Assembly (NCBI GenBank): GCA_950097015.1
Contig: CATNEN010000037.1
Span: forward strand, 1 to 64,000
Length of the DNA stretch: 64,000 nucleotides
Reading direction: 5' to 3'
DNA from: Macrostomum hystrix
Taxonomy: Eukaryota; Platyhelminthes; Macrostomidae
Made by a program: the position numbers and the translations under genes
Shown: in pieces, positions 32,628 through 42,668 of the stretch
Layout: every line of letters begins with the position of its first letter
How positions within the stretch are numbered: the first letter of the stretch is position 1
The notes under the pieces: generated by a model
What the model was told of the DNA's origin: nothing
What the model saw: only the letters and a program-made list of their open reading frames with translations
Databases searched by the model: none

Positions 32628-33260
32628 ATGGCGTCATTTCGCGGCCTCGAAGAGCCAGAGAACGTAGGCTACTATGCCGTGATCAGATTTGGTCAGGACA
32701 TTGCCTACAACTATCATAACAGCGTGAAGCGCACCTCCTCCATCATTCAGCGCAGTCACGGCGGTCACGAGTGCGCCTTCCTGCCCGATGTGCAGCGCAT
32801 TGAAGGCGACGAGAGGCGACTGTACGGCTACGGTCTGCTGTTCTTTCCGAGCTGGGACGCGGCCAAGTACTGGTACGAGTGTACTAATGAGGTTCGCCAG
32901 CAGGACTGGCTATGGTCGGCTGACATTGTGATTGTGCCAGCGAGAGGCGCATTCGACAAGGGCATGGCCGTGCTGGAGATCAACGACTGGTCAGCCTTCA
33001 GGGACCAGACAGCTTTCGAGGAGGAATACCTCAGGGAACTCAACGATCCGACCGACGGCCGCTGGAACATTGTGGCCTGTCCAGACTATCTGCAGTACCG
33101 CATGCGCAGCAGCTGGAGTCCTAAGTACTTGGTCATCAACCAGTGGCCGGACGTCGAAACCTGGCGCAAGTACCGCCAGTCCAAGGGCGCCGCGATGCAC
33201 AGCTTCGCCCAGACGGTTGCCACTGGCTCTGTGCAGGTCGGCGTTAACCTTAATGTGTGA
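32628..33260 (+). CDS. Protein with two tandem DUF1330/dimeric alpha-beta-barrel-like domains
   Basis: A single-exon frame of 210 residues. The start at 32628 (GCCATCATGG, a strong context) is preferred over an in-frame ATG at 32520 that would add 36 unconserved residues. Domain 1 (about 10-105) has YYAVIRF, HGGHECAFLPDVQRIEGDE and FFPSWDAAKYWYECTNEVRQ, then DIVIVPA; this is the beta-strand, GG loop, 'FPS..AA..WY' helix pattern of DUF1330. Domain 2 (about 110-210) repeats the layout in diverged form: AVLEINDWSAF, YLVINQWPDVETWRKYRQSK. DUF1330 proteins have a ferredoxin-like fold and normally pair as dimers, so a tandem copy could form an internal dimer. No catalytic function is assigned to the family, and I infer none here. 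Confidence 0.6.
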   Translation: MASFRGLEEPENVGYYAVIRFGQDIAYNYHNSVKRTSSIIQRSHGGHECAFLPDVQRIEGDERRLYGYGLLFFPSWDAAKYWYECTNEVRQQDWLWSADIVIVPARGAFDKGMAVLEINDWSAFRDQTAFEEEYLRELNDPTDGRWNIVACPDYLQYRMRSSWSPKYLVINQWPDVETWRKYRQSKGAAMHSFAQTVATGSVQVGVNLNV

Positions 33261-34084
33261 GGTCCAACTCAGTCACAACCATTCTCTCTCGGAGATTGCT
33301 AGTTACCATTTTTCTTTCCACTAAAAAAGCGGCAACAGTTATGTTTTGCTTGTTTATGCGATGACCACATCAATACCGACAACCAAAGATGTTCATTGAA
33401 AACTACACCTCTAGTTTGTGACGCTCTTTCGAATTTTATTTTGCGATTGGTGATACAAGAAAAGTCCTACGTACTGAGACAGCAATTTTAAGAAGCGTAA
33501 ATTTGCTAAAAAGTAAAATAATTACTGTTTCTAATTCGACGCGAAGACTACCGATACTAACCTTTCGTCCCTGATTCAGTTATGTGTAAATAGAGTCTTT
33601 AAATTTTAATATCAACTGTAAAATTTCTTATTTAATTTAATTACGACTGTTCTCAGTTCACGATATCGACTTTGTTGACTCTGGAGTGCCTTGTTTTGAA
33701 AATGTTTTACCCAATTGATCACAATTGGTCAATGATAGATGCTAGAATTTGCGGACACCATATAGATCGATGTGTTAGACAAAAAAAAGAAGGCGTAAGA
33801 AAGATAGTTAGCAATGTATATACCGCGTCCTAACCAGACATCCTTTATGTACTTTTGGTTGTATTAATCCGAAAAATAATTATTTTAGGTCGTAGCTTGG
33901 ATTGGTCAACCCGAATCATTTTTGCTCAAGTTATTCGATAACGTCGTTTAAATAGCTGAGACTCTAAACAAAAGTACAGTAAAACGGGAATGAGGATGTG
34001 AGAAACGTTTGCAAGAATAAATTGCAAACAAAGTACACGCTAAAAAAAAAGTTTGCTTTTATCGTGAGGTGTCCTGGTTGCCGT
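33261..34084. other. Convergent intergenic region
   Basis: AT-rich 3' flanks of the DUF1330-like gene (plus) and the pseudokinase (minus). No other gene or repeat is seen. Confidence 0.5.
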
Positions 34085-35716
34085 TCAGGTGCTAGTTCTG
34101 GCTGCAATCATACTCGTTGGCACCATGCTCAGCCTCATATTTCCTGGCGTGCTTATCTGCACAGCGTTGAAGCACCAGTTGGTGAGATTCCAGGCCGGCC
34201 GGGACTCGCCCTCATTCTTGGTGATGGCCTCAATTTTCTTCTGATAAGTGGTCGTGCCAAACGAGGCGCATAAACTCTCGAAGCGAAAGAATAGAAGCGC
34301 CGTCCGCCTGATTTCTGCATAGAGCTCATAACCACTGGGTTGCTGCGAAATTTGGTTGGACGAAGTGCGCGCAATTGGCTTGTTTGCAATCAGTTGGAAC
34401 TGATTGCGCAGCTTCGTATAAAGTTCCCTGATTAGCTCTATGGCTAGGTTGACATGGTTCTCCTCATCGCTCCCATTTTGATAGCGAATATCCGCTAGAA
34501 CGCGGTTGATGCCAGCTTGAGACCTCCAGAATCCGAGCTTGCTCTCGCGCACCTTGGGATGCGGATCGGCGCCTTCAAGATCTTGACTCGATGCGCAATC
34601 GCTTTGTTCGTTTTGTGGCGGAGGGGCTTGCTGTAAATAGATGTCCCAGGGCAGGTTGTTCACAATCATGCTCAGCAGATTGTAGAACACTGACTCGATG
34701 TCGTGAATCGGATTCGGATATGTACCCTGAGCTCGGTACTGCGAAATAAATCGTGGGTTACCACCCAAATTAACTTCCGCCATCTTTTTATAACCAGTGG
34801 TGTCTATTATCATAGCTTTGCTGAAATTGGCTAGATATACCACATTGAATGCGGTTGAACGACCGAAATATATATTCTTGGGATCCACCGCATTGTGAAC
34901 GACGCCGAATCTGTGAATCTGATAGCAGCGACAGACCAACTGATCAAATATCTTAAACGCGGTCTCAAAGTCAAAGGTGCGAGCTTTGCGGTTGGAATGC
35001 ATCATCACTTCTAACAGATAGTGGACGCTTGGTCCCAGTCTTTCCATGCTCATATAGGCCATTGTTGATCTGGTCTCGGACTTCCATGGTATGAGGTAGC
35101 CAAATGGATCGATGATTTTTTGCAGATGCGCTTCGGACGGTTCGTAGTTATAAACTGAATTGGGCACTTCGTTGAATTCGAACACCATCGGGATCCCAGT
35201 CATTTCGTCCAGATCAAGGTTTTCCTGTAGATAGGCCTCCCAAATGTGCTTCAAAATGCTGTACTCACGAAAAAGGAGCCGAGAACTTGTTACGCTTTCA
35301 CTTGTATTTTCAAGAACCTCCACCTTAATAATGACTGACAGTGCAACGTCCCAGGGCCGACGCTTTGACAAATGTGGATTAGGCTTGTCAATTGTGCGTG
35401 TATAGGCAGTGATTTTCTTTTCATAAAGCGGATGAGCGACGAATTTGTATGTGTCGAAGTTAGCTACTTGCTCAATCGAGCATCTGGTGAGAGCGTCGAT
35501 GACTATCATGCGCTTGCTGGATTGGGTGCACACGTGCAAGTCATCTGATCCCGTGAATAGAAAAATCTGAGAAAAATCTTTCGAAGTGGCTAGAATGGCA
35601 AGAACAATCGATGCCCGCTTCTGAAGATGATTCATCTCTTTCTGCGCCTCGAAGCGATTGTCAGCTTCATGCATTCCAATGTCTTCTACGATTAACGAAA
35701 ATGTTGGTTGCGTCAT
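34085..35716 (-). CDS. CK1-like pseudokinase, intronless
   Basis: A single 543-codon frame from ATG at 35716. Residues 125-400 follow the casein kinase 1/VRK layout: a VAIK-like VIIKVEV with Lys131, LLFREYSILKHI, MERLGPSVHYLLEV (CK1 'M..LG.SL..L'), then GNPRFISQYRAQGTY and HDIESVFYNLLSMIVNNLPW, matching 'GT.RY.S...H.G...S..DD.ES..Y.L.Y.....LPW'. Catalytic motifs are lost: HRDxKPxN is HNAVDPKN (274-281), with the catalytic Asp replaced by Ala, and DFG is NFS (297-299). The N-terminal 120 residues and the C-terminal tail are not recognised. It is expected to have no phosphotransfer activity and to act as a scaffold or binding protein, if expressed. The lack of introns, unlike most neighbours, is compatible with a retrogene that stayed open. 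Confidence 0.75.
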   Translation of the reverse strand: MTQPTFSLIVEDIGMHEADNRFEAQKEMNHLQKRASIVLAILATSKDFSQIFLFTGSDDLHVCTQSSKRMIVIDALTRCSIEQVANFDTYKFVAHPLYEKKITAYTRTIDKPNPHLSKRRPWDVALSVIIKVEVLENTSESVTSSRLLFREYSILKHIWEAYLQENLDLDEMTGIPMVFEFNEVPNSVYNYEPSEAHLQKIIDPFGYLIPWKSETRSTMAYMSMERLGPSVHYLLEVMMHSNRKARTFDFETAFKIFDQLVCRCYQIHRFGVVHNAVDPKNIYFGRSTAFNVVYLANFSKAMIIDTTGYKKMAEVNLGGNPRFISQYRAQGTYPNPIHDIESVFYNLLSMIVNNLPWDIYLQQAPPPQNEQSDCASSQDLEGADPHPKVRESKLGFWRSQAGINRVLADIRYQNGSDEENHVNLAIELIRELYTKLRNQFQLIANKPIARTSSNQISQQPSGYELYAEIRRTALLFFRFESLCASFGTTTYQKKIEAITKNEGESRPAWNLTNWCFNAVQISTPGNMRLSMVPTSMIAARTST

Positions 35717-36984
35717 TTTGCAAGCCGGTAGGTAGCACGATCGGGACGTATTAGATAGGTGATGGCTGACACATAAATTAGATCTCTCTTTGCAACCCTA
35801 TTGCTTAATCTCCCCCTAAATGGGATGTCTATGGCCATGGTGTGCGAAATGACTAGTTGCGCTTGTGCGAACGAAGTTGCGACCTAAACAACTCGCGTAG
35901 GATTTACAAGCCTAGAAATCACTATTTTGCATTGCTTTGTTGTTTTTGTATTTCATATGATAAGCTTTAGGCATAGAAGTGGACAAAAAGTCTGATGTTT
36001 CCACGACTGAAACTTTTGCAAGTAGTTTATACATTTTTGAGGTACATGAAATATTAAATCTTGACTTACGAACTATGGGTTTCTTGTTGCGAAATTAAGC
36101 GAAGCTCAATTAAAATGCAGGAATGCATACAATATTAAAAGTGCTTAATGCTCTTACAAATGTATTCATCATAACACAGGCGATAAGGTGACTGAGTCAA
36201 CTGAGAAACAACACTATGTCATTTCTTATGTTTTTCTTTCTAGAAATTTTAACACCGTGAAAACTTCTAATACTATAACATATATAGTAACAATTTTCGT
36301 TTACTACATTAAATAATAGCTCTTTCATAATTATTTTGTAATAAATGTATCGAATCAGATCTAGTCATTTGCTATTACAAATTTGGTAGCGACTATATGT
36401 AACTCTAAAGAGAAGTCGTGACTCGAAATTTGTGACTAAATATAATTCAATTTGCGAATTCAGTCGCGGTAAACAATATTTATTTTTTATATTAATGGTT
36501 GTAGATGCAGTATATAAATAAGGCCCTAGTCGTACCCTTTGGAGCGCAGTTATTGTAAAAAGAGGAGAGCTATTTGAAATATTTGGAATTATTATAAATA
36601 AATGATTTATTAATTTCGCTAGTTAACCATTTCATCATAACTAATATAATGTATAGATAGGCACTATATATTAATCAAAGGATGAACAACGTATAAATGA
36701 TCAAGCTGTTCTACCAAGCAAGAATACTATATATAATGCTTATTATTCTCAATTTTGTTTTCCTACTCAGGCTGAAAACTATATTATATAATTTGTAGTT
36801 ACAATACCAAACAAGGCAAGATTATTCTTGTCTGTCAGTTCTTACGAAAATTTTGTTTTTCATGCTTCCAAGTAGGGTTACAATGAATAAATGTAATAAT
36901 CTGATATGTTTTAAACTTGCAATTTACTTTATTTTCATTTTCCCAAAAAAGCATGCCTGTTACTATTTGCAGCTAAAGTGCGTG
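35717..36984. other. Divergent intergenic region with a TATA box
   Basis: Lies between the starts of the minus-strand pseudokinase and the plus-strand membrane protein. AT-rich. The only feature I support is the TATA box listed separately. Confidence 0.45.
36511..36520 (+). promoter_or_regulatory. Candidate TATA box
   Basis: TATATAAATA followed by a GC-richer patch (AGGCCCTAGTCG) and a plausible start region near 36545. It lies 470 bp upstream of the membrane-protein start at 36985, and an acceptor (ATTTGCAG) just before that ATG allows a short leader exon to be spliced to it. Confidence 0.4.
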
Positions 36985-37554
36985 ATGCTTGCCGAACGAC
37001 CGAATTTCGCTGGCAGCCTACTGCTCACAGCAGAGTTCTATCACACCATCAGCCATCTATTCATCTTGTTCAGGTTTCGACTCCTGCCCCGTCGCGATCT
37101 GGTTCGAGTGCGTGTGTACTTTTTAGCTGACACCTTCACGGTCTTTCTAGCCTGGCTGTACATCGGGCGGCTGTATTGGTGGCAGGATCTGTACACGGCT
37201 GCTCAGGTGGCTCAGCATCTGTACTATTACTTAACCTGGGAGAACAGCGTCTTTGCTAGGCGCGTGGTCTCCTGGAGCTCTCTGGACTGGCAGAAATTCG
37301 GCGAACTTCGCCGACGCTTCGCCTGGTTTGAAATCGTCGGCACATCATTCGACATCGCCGTCCACCTGGTGAACGCCTTCCTGCTGGTGCACCTGCTCAC
37401 CTCCGTTGAGGTCATCCTGTGCCTGGCTCTCACCCAGTGCATGGTGCTGCTGGTGCTGTTCAACCCCATGCTAGCCTGGGCTTCCCCAGCCTACATCCCA
37501 GACTGGGTGAGGAGGCGCCTGGCTCCGATCCCTAGTCACTCGAATGCCAACTGA
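36985..37554 (+). CDS. Unrecognised four-helix membrane protein
   Basis: A 189-residue frame beginning MLAERPNFAGSLLLTAEF, with ATG at 36985 just after a splice acceptor (TACTATTTGCAG ending at 36972). Four hydrophobic segments are visible: FAGSLLLTAEFYHTISHLFI, VRVYFLADTFTVFLAWLYIG, FEIVGTSFDIAVHLVNAFLL and VEVILCLALTQCMVLLVLF. They are separated by Arg-rich (RFRLLPRRDLVRVRV) and aromatic (RLYWWQDLYTAAQ) loops. GC content and codon use match neighbouring exons, which supports a real gene. I do not recognise a family. Upstream coding exons are possible, because the frame stays open through the acceptor. Confidence 0.6.
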   Translation: MLAERPNFAGSLLLTAEFYHTISHLFILFRFRLLPRRDLVRVRVYFLADTFTVFLAWLYIGRLYWWQDLYTAAQVAQHLYYYLTWENSVFARRVVSWSSLDWQKFGELRRRFAWFEIVGTSFDIAVHLVNAFLLVHLLTSVEVILCLALTQCMVLLVLFNPMLAWASPAYIPDWVRRRLAPIPSHSNAN

Positions 37555-38821
37555 CTGGTGGACTCAGGAAAGGCTCATCGACAATCCTTAAAACTGTATA
37601 GCGTCTTACACTTCTGATATCATTAAGCAACTATATTTGCTTGCAAATTTATAGTTATCTCATTCCATTTACTGAAATCCAGAAATATATTGTATTTCGC
37701 TACTTTAAGACTAGAAAATGTACCATTTTTTGTTAGAACCAAACGTTTTAGTATAAAGTAGTGAGCCTCTGTCTGATATTTAATCAAGCTTTCTGATGCG
37801 AAAGATAGACTAGTAGACCAGTCCGCACCTCAGAGGCTTGGCCTGAATTCTCAAGTCGAGTTTTTTGCTCAGAGTTGAGCACAGAGCACTGAAACGGTGC
37901 ACTTGAGTTCACAATGAACGGCCTCGCCCCTTCTACGGTTCACACTCTCTAATCGAGCTCGAACTGTCTGCCGCACTGGCCCTGCTCTGTGCCTCTCAAT
38001 GTCCAATGCCTGGTCTGGCCCAGCCAACTCAGAGTTGACATATCTCAGGTCTTCTCATGCCTGGCACCGCCTAGAATTCACCTTTTCTCTACTTGAGTTC
38101 ATGCTCACAAAAATCTGCATATGTTAGCATCTTCTGCTGCTGTGCTTCTCAACCATGCCCTGTTTATTATAATACTGTTTCGTAGCTTCGAGGCTAGAAA
38201 TGACCGACCATTAGTCAGAGAGAACACTAAAACCAGAGAGAACAGAAAGAAAAATTCGTTTAAAGCAAAATCCGCTCGCATGTTTGAATTTTTGCACGGC
38301 TTCTCTCCGGCTCAACTTATATTTCAAGTTTCTTGTTGAAGCGAAGCAATATTTTGGTTCCACGGTGAAATTTTTAGCTAACCGAAATATAAACAATGTA
38401 AACGAAGTTTTTAAGGACATGCTTGCTAAATGCGCAAATCAGTAGCTAAAACTGGCTGACACATAAGCTTCAGCTAACGTGTTGAGAATTTATTCGCAAT
38501 AAAAAAAAATCTACCTAAATTTAAGTACTCGTAGTAGTGCATTTGTTGGAAATCCAGTGAGCCTCTGGACTCTGGTCCAGAAAATAAGGTTGTTGGCAGG
38601 AGTTTTCGCTCCGGTTTCTATAGAGGGCCTTGTTATTAATCTTAAAGAAATCTGAAAGCAAATAAGAACATATAAGTGTAGTTGGATTCTCAGAACTCAG
38701 AACAGGGCATGCGCTTTAAGTTTTGATTGATTTTCAGTAGTATCGAGTGTATTTTATTCGTTTTTTGTATTGAAGATTCTAACAGCTTTTATTTTAATTT
38801 GGAACCATGCTCGCCTTGGTC
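37555..38821. other. Convergent intergenic region
   Basis: 3' flanks of the membrane protein (plus) and the GPCR (minus). Short open frames at 38121-38420 and 38727-39011 look like chance, and the latter overlaps the GPCR tail. No repeat family is recognised. Confidence 0.5.
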
Positions 38822-40866
38822 TCAGCGATCTGTAGTTGCGCCGCCTGGTGCGCCCACTCTGGTGCTTCGAGTGTCTCGGCGCATAACAACGCGTCGCTGC
38901 TCTTGCTGCTCTTGGTCAGCTTGCTTCTGCTGGGCTAGCTGCATCTGCTGCATCAGCTGCTGCTTGAATTCCTCGCTACTCGGATTTGGCTCGGCTCCAG
39001 CGCAACGCTGACAGGATTTGTCGCTGCTTTGCATCGGCGCCTGTGGCGGCGAAGCTGAGTGCGACTCTGTGGTCTCGCTGACATTCTTGTCACCGTTTCG
39101 ACAGAAGGAACAACTGCTGAGCAGCGAGGTGAAGCGGACCGCCAAGCCGGCCGCTAAGCGCTGAAGGTGCGCCCTCTGTGCAGGATTCAAGAAGGCGTAG
39201 ACGCAGGGATTCAAAGCCGCGGAGCTGTAGCCAAACAGGCGCAGATATTCTCGCAGAGGATCGCTAGCGGTTGATACCAGGTTGGCTACGGAGAAGGGCG
39301 CCCAGCAGGCGAAGAACACAGCTGTGGTGAGGCCCACCGTCAGGCTGAGGCGGATATTGCGGCTGCGACTACTAGACATCGCGCTTCTGCTGCTTTCGAT
39401 TTTCTTGCCCCCCTGTCCGACTGCGTTCGCTTTACCGCCTGGAACTTTTTCCACTCCGATAGCTGACTCGCGTCTCCCAAGGTGTAGCAGCAAAGTTGTG
39501 TAGCAGAACTGCACCAGCGCTATTGGCAGCCACACATAGGCTGTCTGGACGTACACTCTGAATGCCAGCTCCCTGTTGATATAGAAAACGGTGCGAATCG
39601 AGCAGTTCTCGAAAATGGTGCAGAGCTTAGTAGCCTGTGGCCTCCTGGCTAAAAACTGGAATTTTACCTTGACGCTCTGTCGCTAGTGTTGGACCAAACA
39701 TTGCCGCACTGATAAGTTATTGCGTATGTGCCATTCCGATCAGAGATTTCATGAAATTTTCGAAATTGTGTGTCAGAGACTACCAGCTGTGGTAGAGCCA
39801 TCACCAGTGCCAGCGCCACGCTGCCGAAGATGTTGACAAGCATCAGACCGGCTGGGTGACGGGCTGCTGCGCTCAAAGGAAACACTGCCACATACAATCT
39901 GTAAAATTAGGTTATGGTGGCTTAGTCCAGGGACAGCAGCAGATGACTGCAGCTGTTACCGATATAACTGTGAGGCAATAATTTCCCATGTCTATTGGAG
40001 TTAATAATACTAGTAATAATAAAATTTTGCAGGAGGGTTGTGGGCACTTGAATAACATTTGGTGTTTTTCAAAGAAGGCCATTCTGCCTATTTCGCTCAG
40101 TCCTGAGCACAGATGCACACAGATACGGCAAGCAGGAACACTCTCACACAGGTGTGTACATCTGCCCTGACGTTCTCATCTTCAGGCAGTGTAAATCCTA
40201 ATTGTGGCCATTAAGTGTGAAAATTGCACGACGAGCCCTCAAGCCTTCTCTCCACGGTTGTGCCCCAAATGAATGTGGCCTCGCCGCGGAATTGAGCTCA
40301 GCGACCTTGGTGCGAGAGGCAAACAGGTCAGAACGCTTTGCCCTCACCCTTCTCACCTACCTAGAGTTAAAATTTGCATTAATATCAATATCAAATTAGC
40401 AAGTAAGTCAGCCTACCTCTCGAAGCCCAATCCGACTAGGAAAAGTACATGAGATCCGTAAACAACGGCGGGAATGTAATGAAACGCTTTGCAGCTGGCA
40501 GATGCATAGTTGAATTCCACGTGAAAACTGTCACCAATGGACCACAAAATCAGTAGCCCACTGGTCGTAATAAAGATAATTGACCAGCTGCATTGGCAGA
40601 TTGACCAGGATGAACGCCAGGTCGAACCCGGCAACGCCATAGTGGACATAGGCACCGCCACTGACGCCGCTACCGCCTCCCGCAACAGAACGGCGCCTCA
40701 GCTTAGCATGCGAATATGCTGCTAGTAGCATGAGAACGTTGGCAATCACCCCTAGCAGCCCAATGCTGCTGTACAGGCCTATGAGCAGGTACTGAGTTTT
40801 TGTACCGTCTTGCATGCTTTCGAGGGTGGAAGCAACTTGCACTGTCACTTCTGAAATAATAGGCAT
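38822..40866 (-). CDS. Class A (rhodopsin-like) peptide-type GPCR
   Basis: Four exons (minus strand): 40866-40535, 40494-40417, 39898-39668 and 39572-38822. They keep one frame and give 463 residues. TM1 is YSSIGLLGVIANVLMLLAAY (GxxxN), and TM2 AGFDLAFILVNLPMQLVNYL keeps the Asp. Extracellular loop 1 has DQW, then the TM3 Cys in CKAFHYIPAVVYGSHVLFL; TM3 ends GFERLYVAVFPL, so DRY is ERL. Loop 2 has a Cys (YQCGNVW). TM5 is VQTAYVWLPIALVQFCY, TM6 FFACWAPFSVANLV (CWxP) and TM7 SSAALNPCVYAFLNPAQR (NPxxY). The Gln-rich tail is long. The spacing resembles neuropeptide receptors of the galanin/tachykinin type, but the ligand is not inferable. Intron 1 is only 40 nt and was chosen because it restores the loop-1 Trp-to-Cys spacing; alternatives exist. 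Intron 2 holds a SINE. Confidence 0.85.
40008..40350 (-). mobile_element. tRNA-derived SINE, family 2, copy c
   Basis: In GPCR intron 2, in the same orientation as the gene. Reverse complement blocks shared with copies a and b include TGCAGGAGGGTTGTGGGCAC (tail side), ATTTCGCTCAGTCCTGAGCA and GGTGCGAGAGGCAAACAGG (head side). The middle, around the CTGACG...GTAAAT region, is also present. An AT-rich (AAT)n stretch marks the 3' end near 40008-40020. Confidence 0.87.
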
Positions 40867-42063
40867 GGTCAGCCTAGCGATGAGTCCTCTGTAGTAGATA
40901 TTTAGCGACCGGGCAATGACTTGCTCAGTTAAAACCTGTCCCGTCAAGCGTTGAGCTCAGCTTTTCCGGTTGCTCAGCCAAGGACAAAAATAGATGGAAT
41001 CTTTCGATCAGAATTCAGTTTCCTAGAGCCCTTTGAGTTTGTGGTTCGTGCGTTACGAAGCGGTTAACTTTGGTTGCTGAGACGAGTTACGGTTTTATAA
41101 TGGCTGCTTCAGGTCAGGAAATTCAATAAGCCCTGATAAGCGATGCTCAAATTTAATCTCAGTGAGGATAGTCAGGACAATTTTACGACGCGAACAGATT
41201 TGCCACCGGTTCAGCTGGGAATCGTGCCGGATCAAAGATGTTTCTCAGCTAGCCAAACAGCCTGCTCTTATCCGTTTTTTGCATTGCTCTTGCAGCTTGC
41301 TAATTTGCTGATTCAGATTCGAGTGCAAGCAATAAAGTTGACCCGTTGCAATTTCATCGAGTCAAAGTAAATAAAACCTTTGACACTTAATAACTCCAGC
41401 ATATACGACAACATATTTAGCATTTCAAAAAGAACAGCTGTAAACCTTGGTATAGTCGGTTTTCTGTTTAAAAATAGCAAAGCTCAAAAATACGAAAAGC
41501 AAAAGACATGCTCTGTCAAGGTGCAAATGTCAGGACTTGTTGAATATATCTGTATTATTTTCGTAACTGCTATGATTCAACTTGGATTTTTTGTACCTAA
41601 TTACTTTTTAATTGACTACTTGTAGTGTCATTCTGCCATTAAATTAGACTTTTCTACTGATTGTATGCACAAAGTCGCTCGCAAATGTGATATTGTATAG
41701 CTGGTATTCAAAATATCCTAATACAAACATTGTGATTTATAAAAAAATATTAAAAACGTGCAAAGCATAAGAAAATAGCAGAGATAAAAATTCCAACCTT
41801 TTTCAGCTATTGAGTTCAACCTTTAAGGCTTCGATAAGCAGTCTAGCATTGTTTAATCAGCAGTTACCTTTTACTTACTGATTCGAACAATACAAGTATG
41901 AATACTTATTACTGGCCTATGAGCAAGAGCAAAAAATCGACTACTTTAAATAAGTATTTATACGATCGTACTTTAAAATACACGTAGTTCACCAAATCAA
42001 ACACACGAGATACGTATCAGACGGTATCTAGGGAAAGCTGGTACAAATTACGCTTGGTTATAA
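40867..42063. other. Intergenic between GPCR and cadherin
   Basis: AT-rich. Holds the upstream region of the GPCR and the 3' flank of the cadherin. Small open frames at 41143-41625 have no supporting features. Confidence 0.5.
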
Positions 42064-42668
42064 TCAAAAGGCAGTCTTTCCCTGAAATCGCGGATTTATG
42101 AACGAACTGGTGTTGGGCTCCCGTATCTGGACGTAGTCGGGCTGCTCCTGCGGAGTGATCTGTTCCTGAACCGGCACGCTCTCGATGTTGTACTCCAGAC
42201 ACTGCTCCTCGATGTCGTCCATCTTGGCTCCGTTGCCGTTGATCTCGGAGGCGGCTAGAGAGACTGGACCAACATGACTGCCTATCTGGGACGCCGCGTA
42301 GATGTCGTACGGGTTGGACCGATACACCAGGCTGCGCATGTCCCTGCAGTACGAGGTCAGAAAATTGGGTTTCATCATCATTTACAATTACGAACCGTAT
42401 TTCAGACTTTTCAAAGTGATCTTACCTAGGCCGCTTGACAAGGCAATACACGATTACAATGATGCACATCAGGATGATGAACGCGGCAATGGCAATCAGG
42501 GCAGCCCAGACATCGGTTGAGAAGCCGTACTGATAGAGAATTTCCGACGTCTTCCTGAAGGCCAACTGGCCAGTGGTGACGCTGAATGGCGGTCGGATGG
42601 TCTCCAGAGGAACCACTCCGCTCAAGAGGTTTCTAATCGCCGCCTTGGCCTCTGTGGTCATGAAAGCG
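42064..42668 (-). CDS. Cadherin segment: transmembrane and cytoplasmic exons
   Basis: Exon 42668-42426 encodes the end of the ectodomain and the transmembrane helix VWAALIAIAAFIILMCIIVI followed by VYCLVKRPR, with Arg/Lys marking the cytoplasmic side. Exon 42343-42064 (joined in phase 2, acceptor TACTGCAG) encodes the tail: DMRSLVYRSNPYDIYAASQ, an acidic MDDIEEQCLEYNIESV stretch, PDYVQIREPN and the end FINPRFQGKTAF. Candidate tyrosine motifs are NPYDIY, LEYN and DYVQI. There is no classical beta-catenin-binding region, so this is not a classical cadherin tail. Confidence 0.9.

Noticed and set aside
39645-39667. A 23-nt intron in the GPCR (GTAAAATTCCAG...GCCAG)
   Set aside because: A 95-nt intron (39573-39667) ending CTATATCAACAG keeps the frame and gives the expected spacing from the loop-2 Cys to TM5.
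40528-40561. A 34-nt intron, or a +1 frameshift, between TM2 and TM3 of the GPCR
   Set aside because: The 40-nt intron at 40495-40534 explains the frame change and keeps the loop-1 Trp and the correct distance to the TM3 Cys. No pseudogene needs to be assumed.
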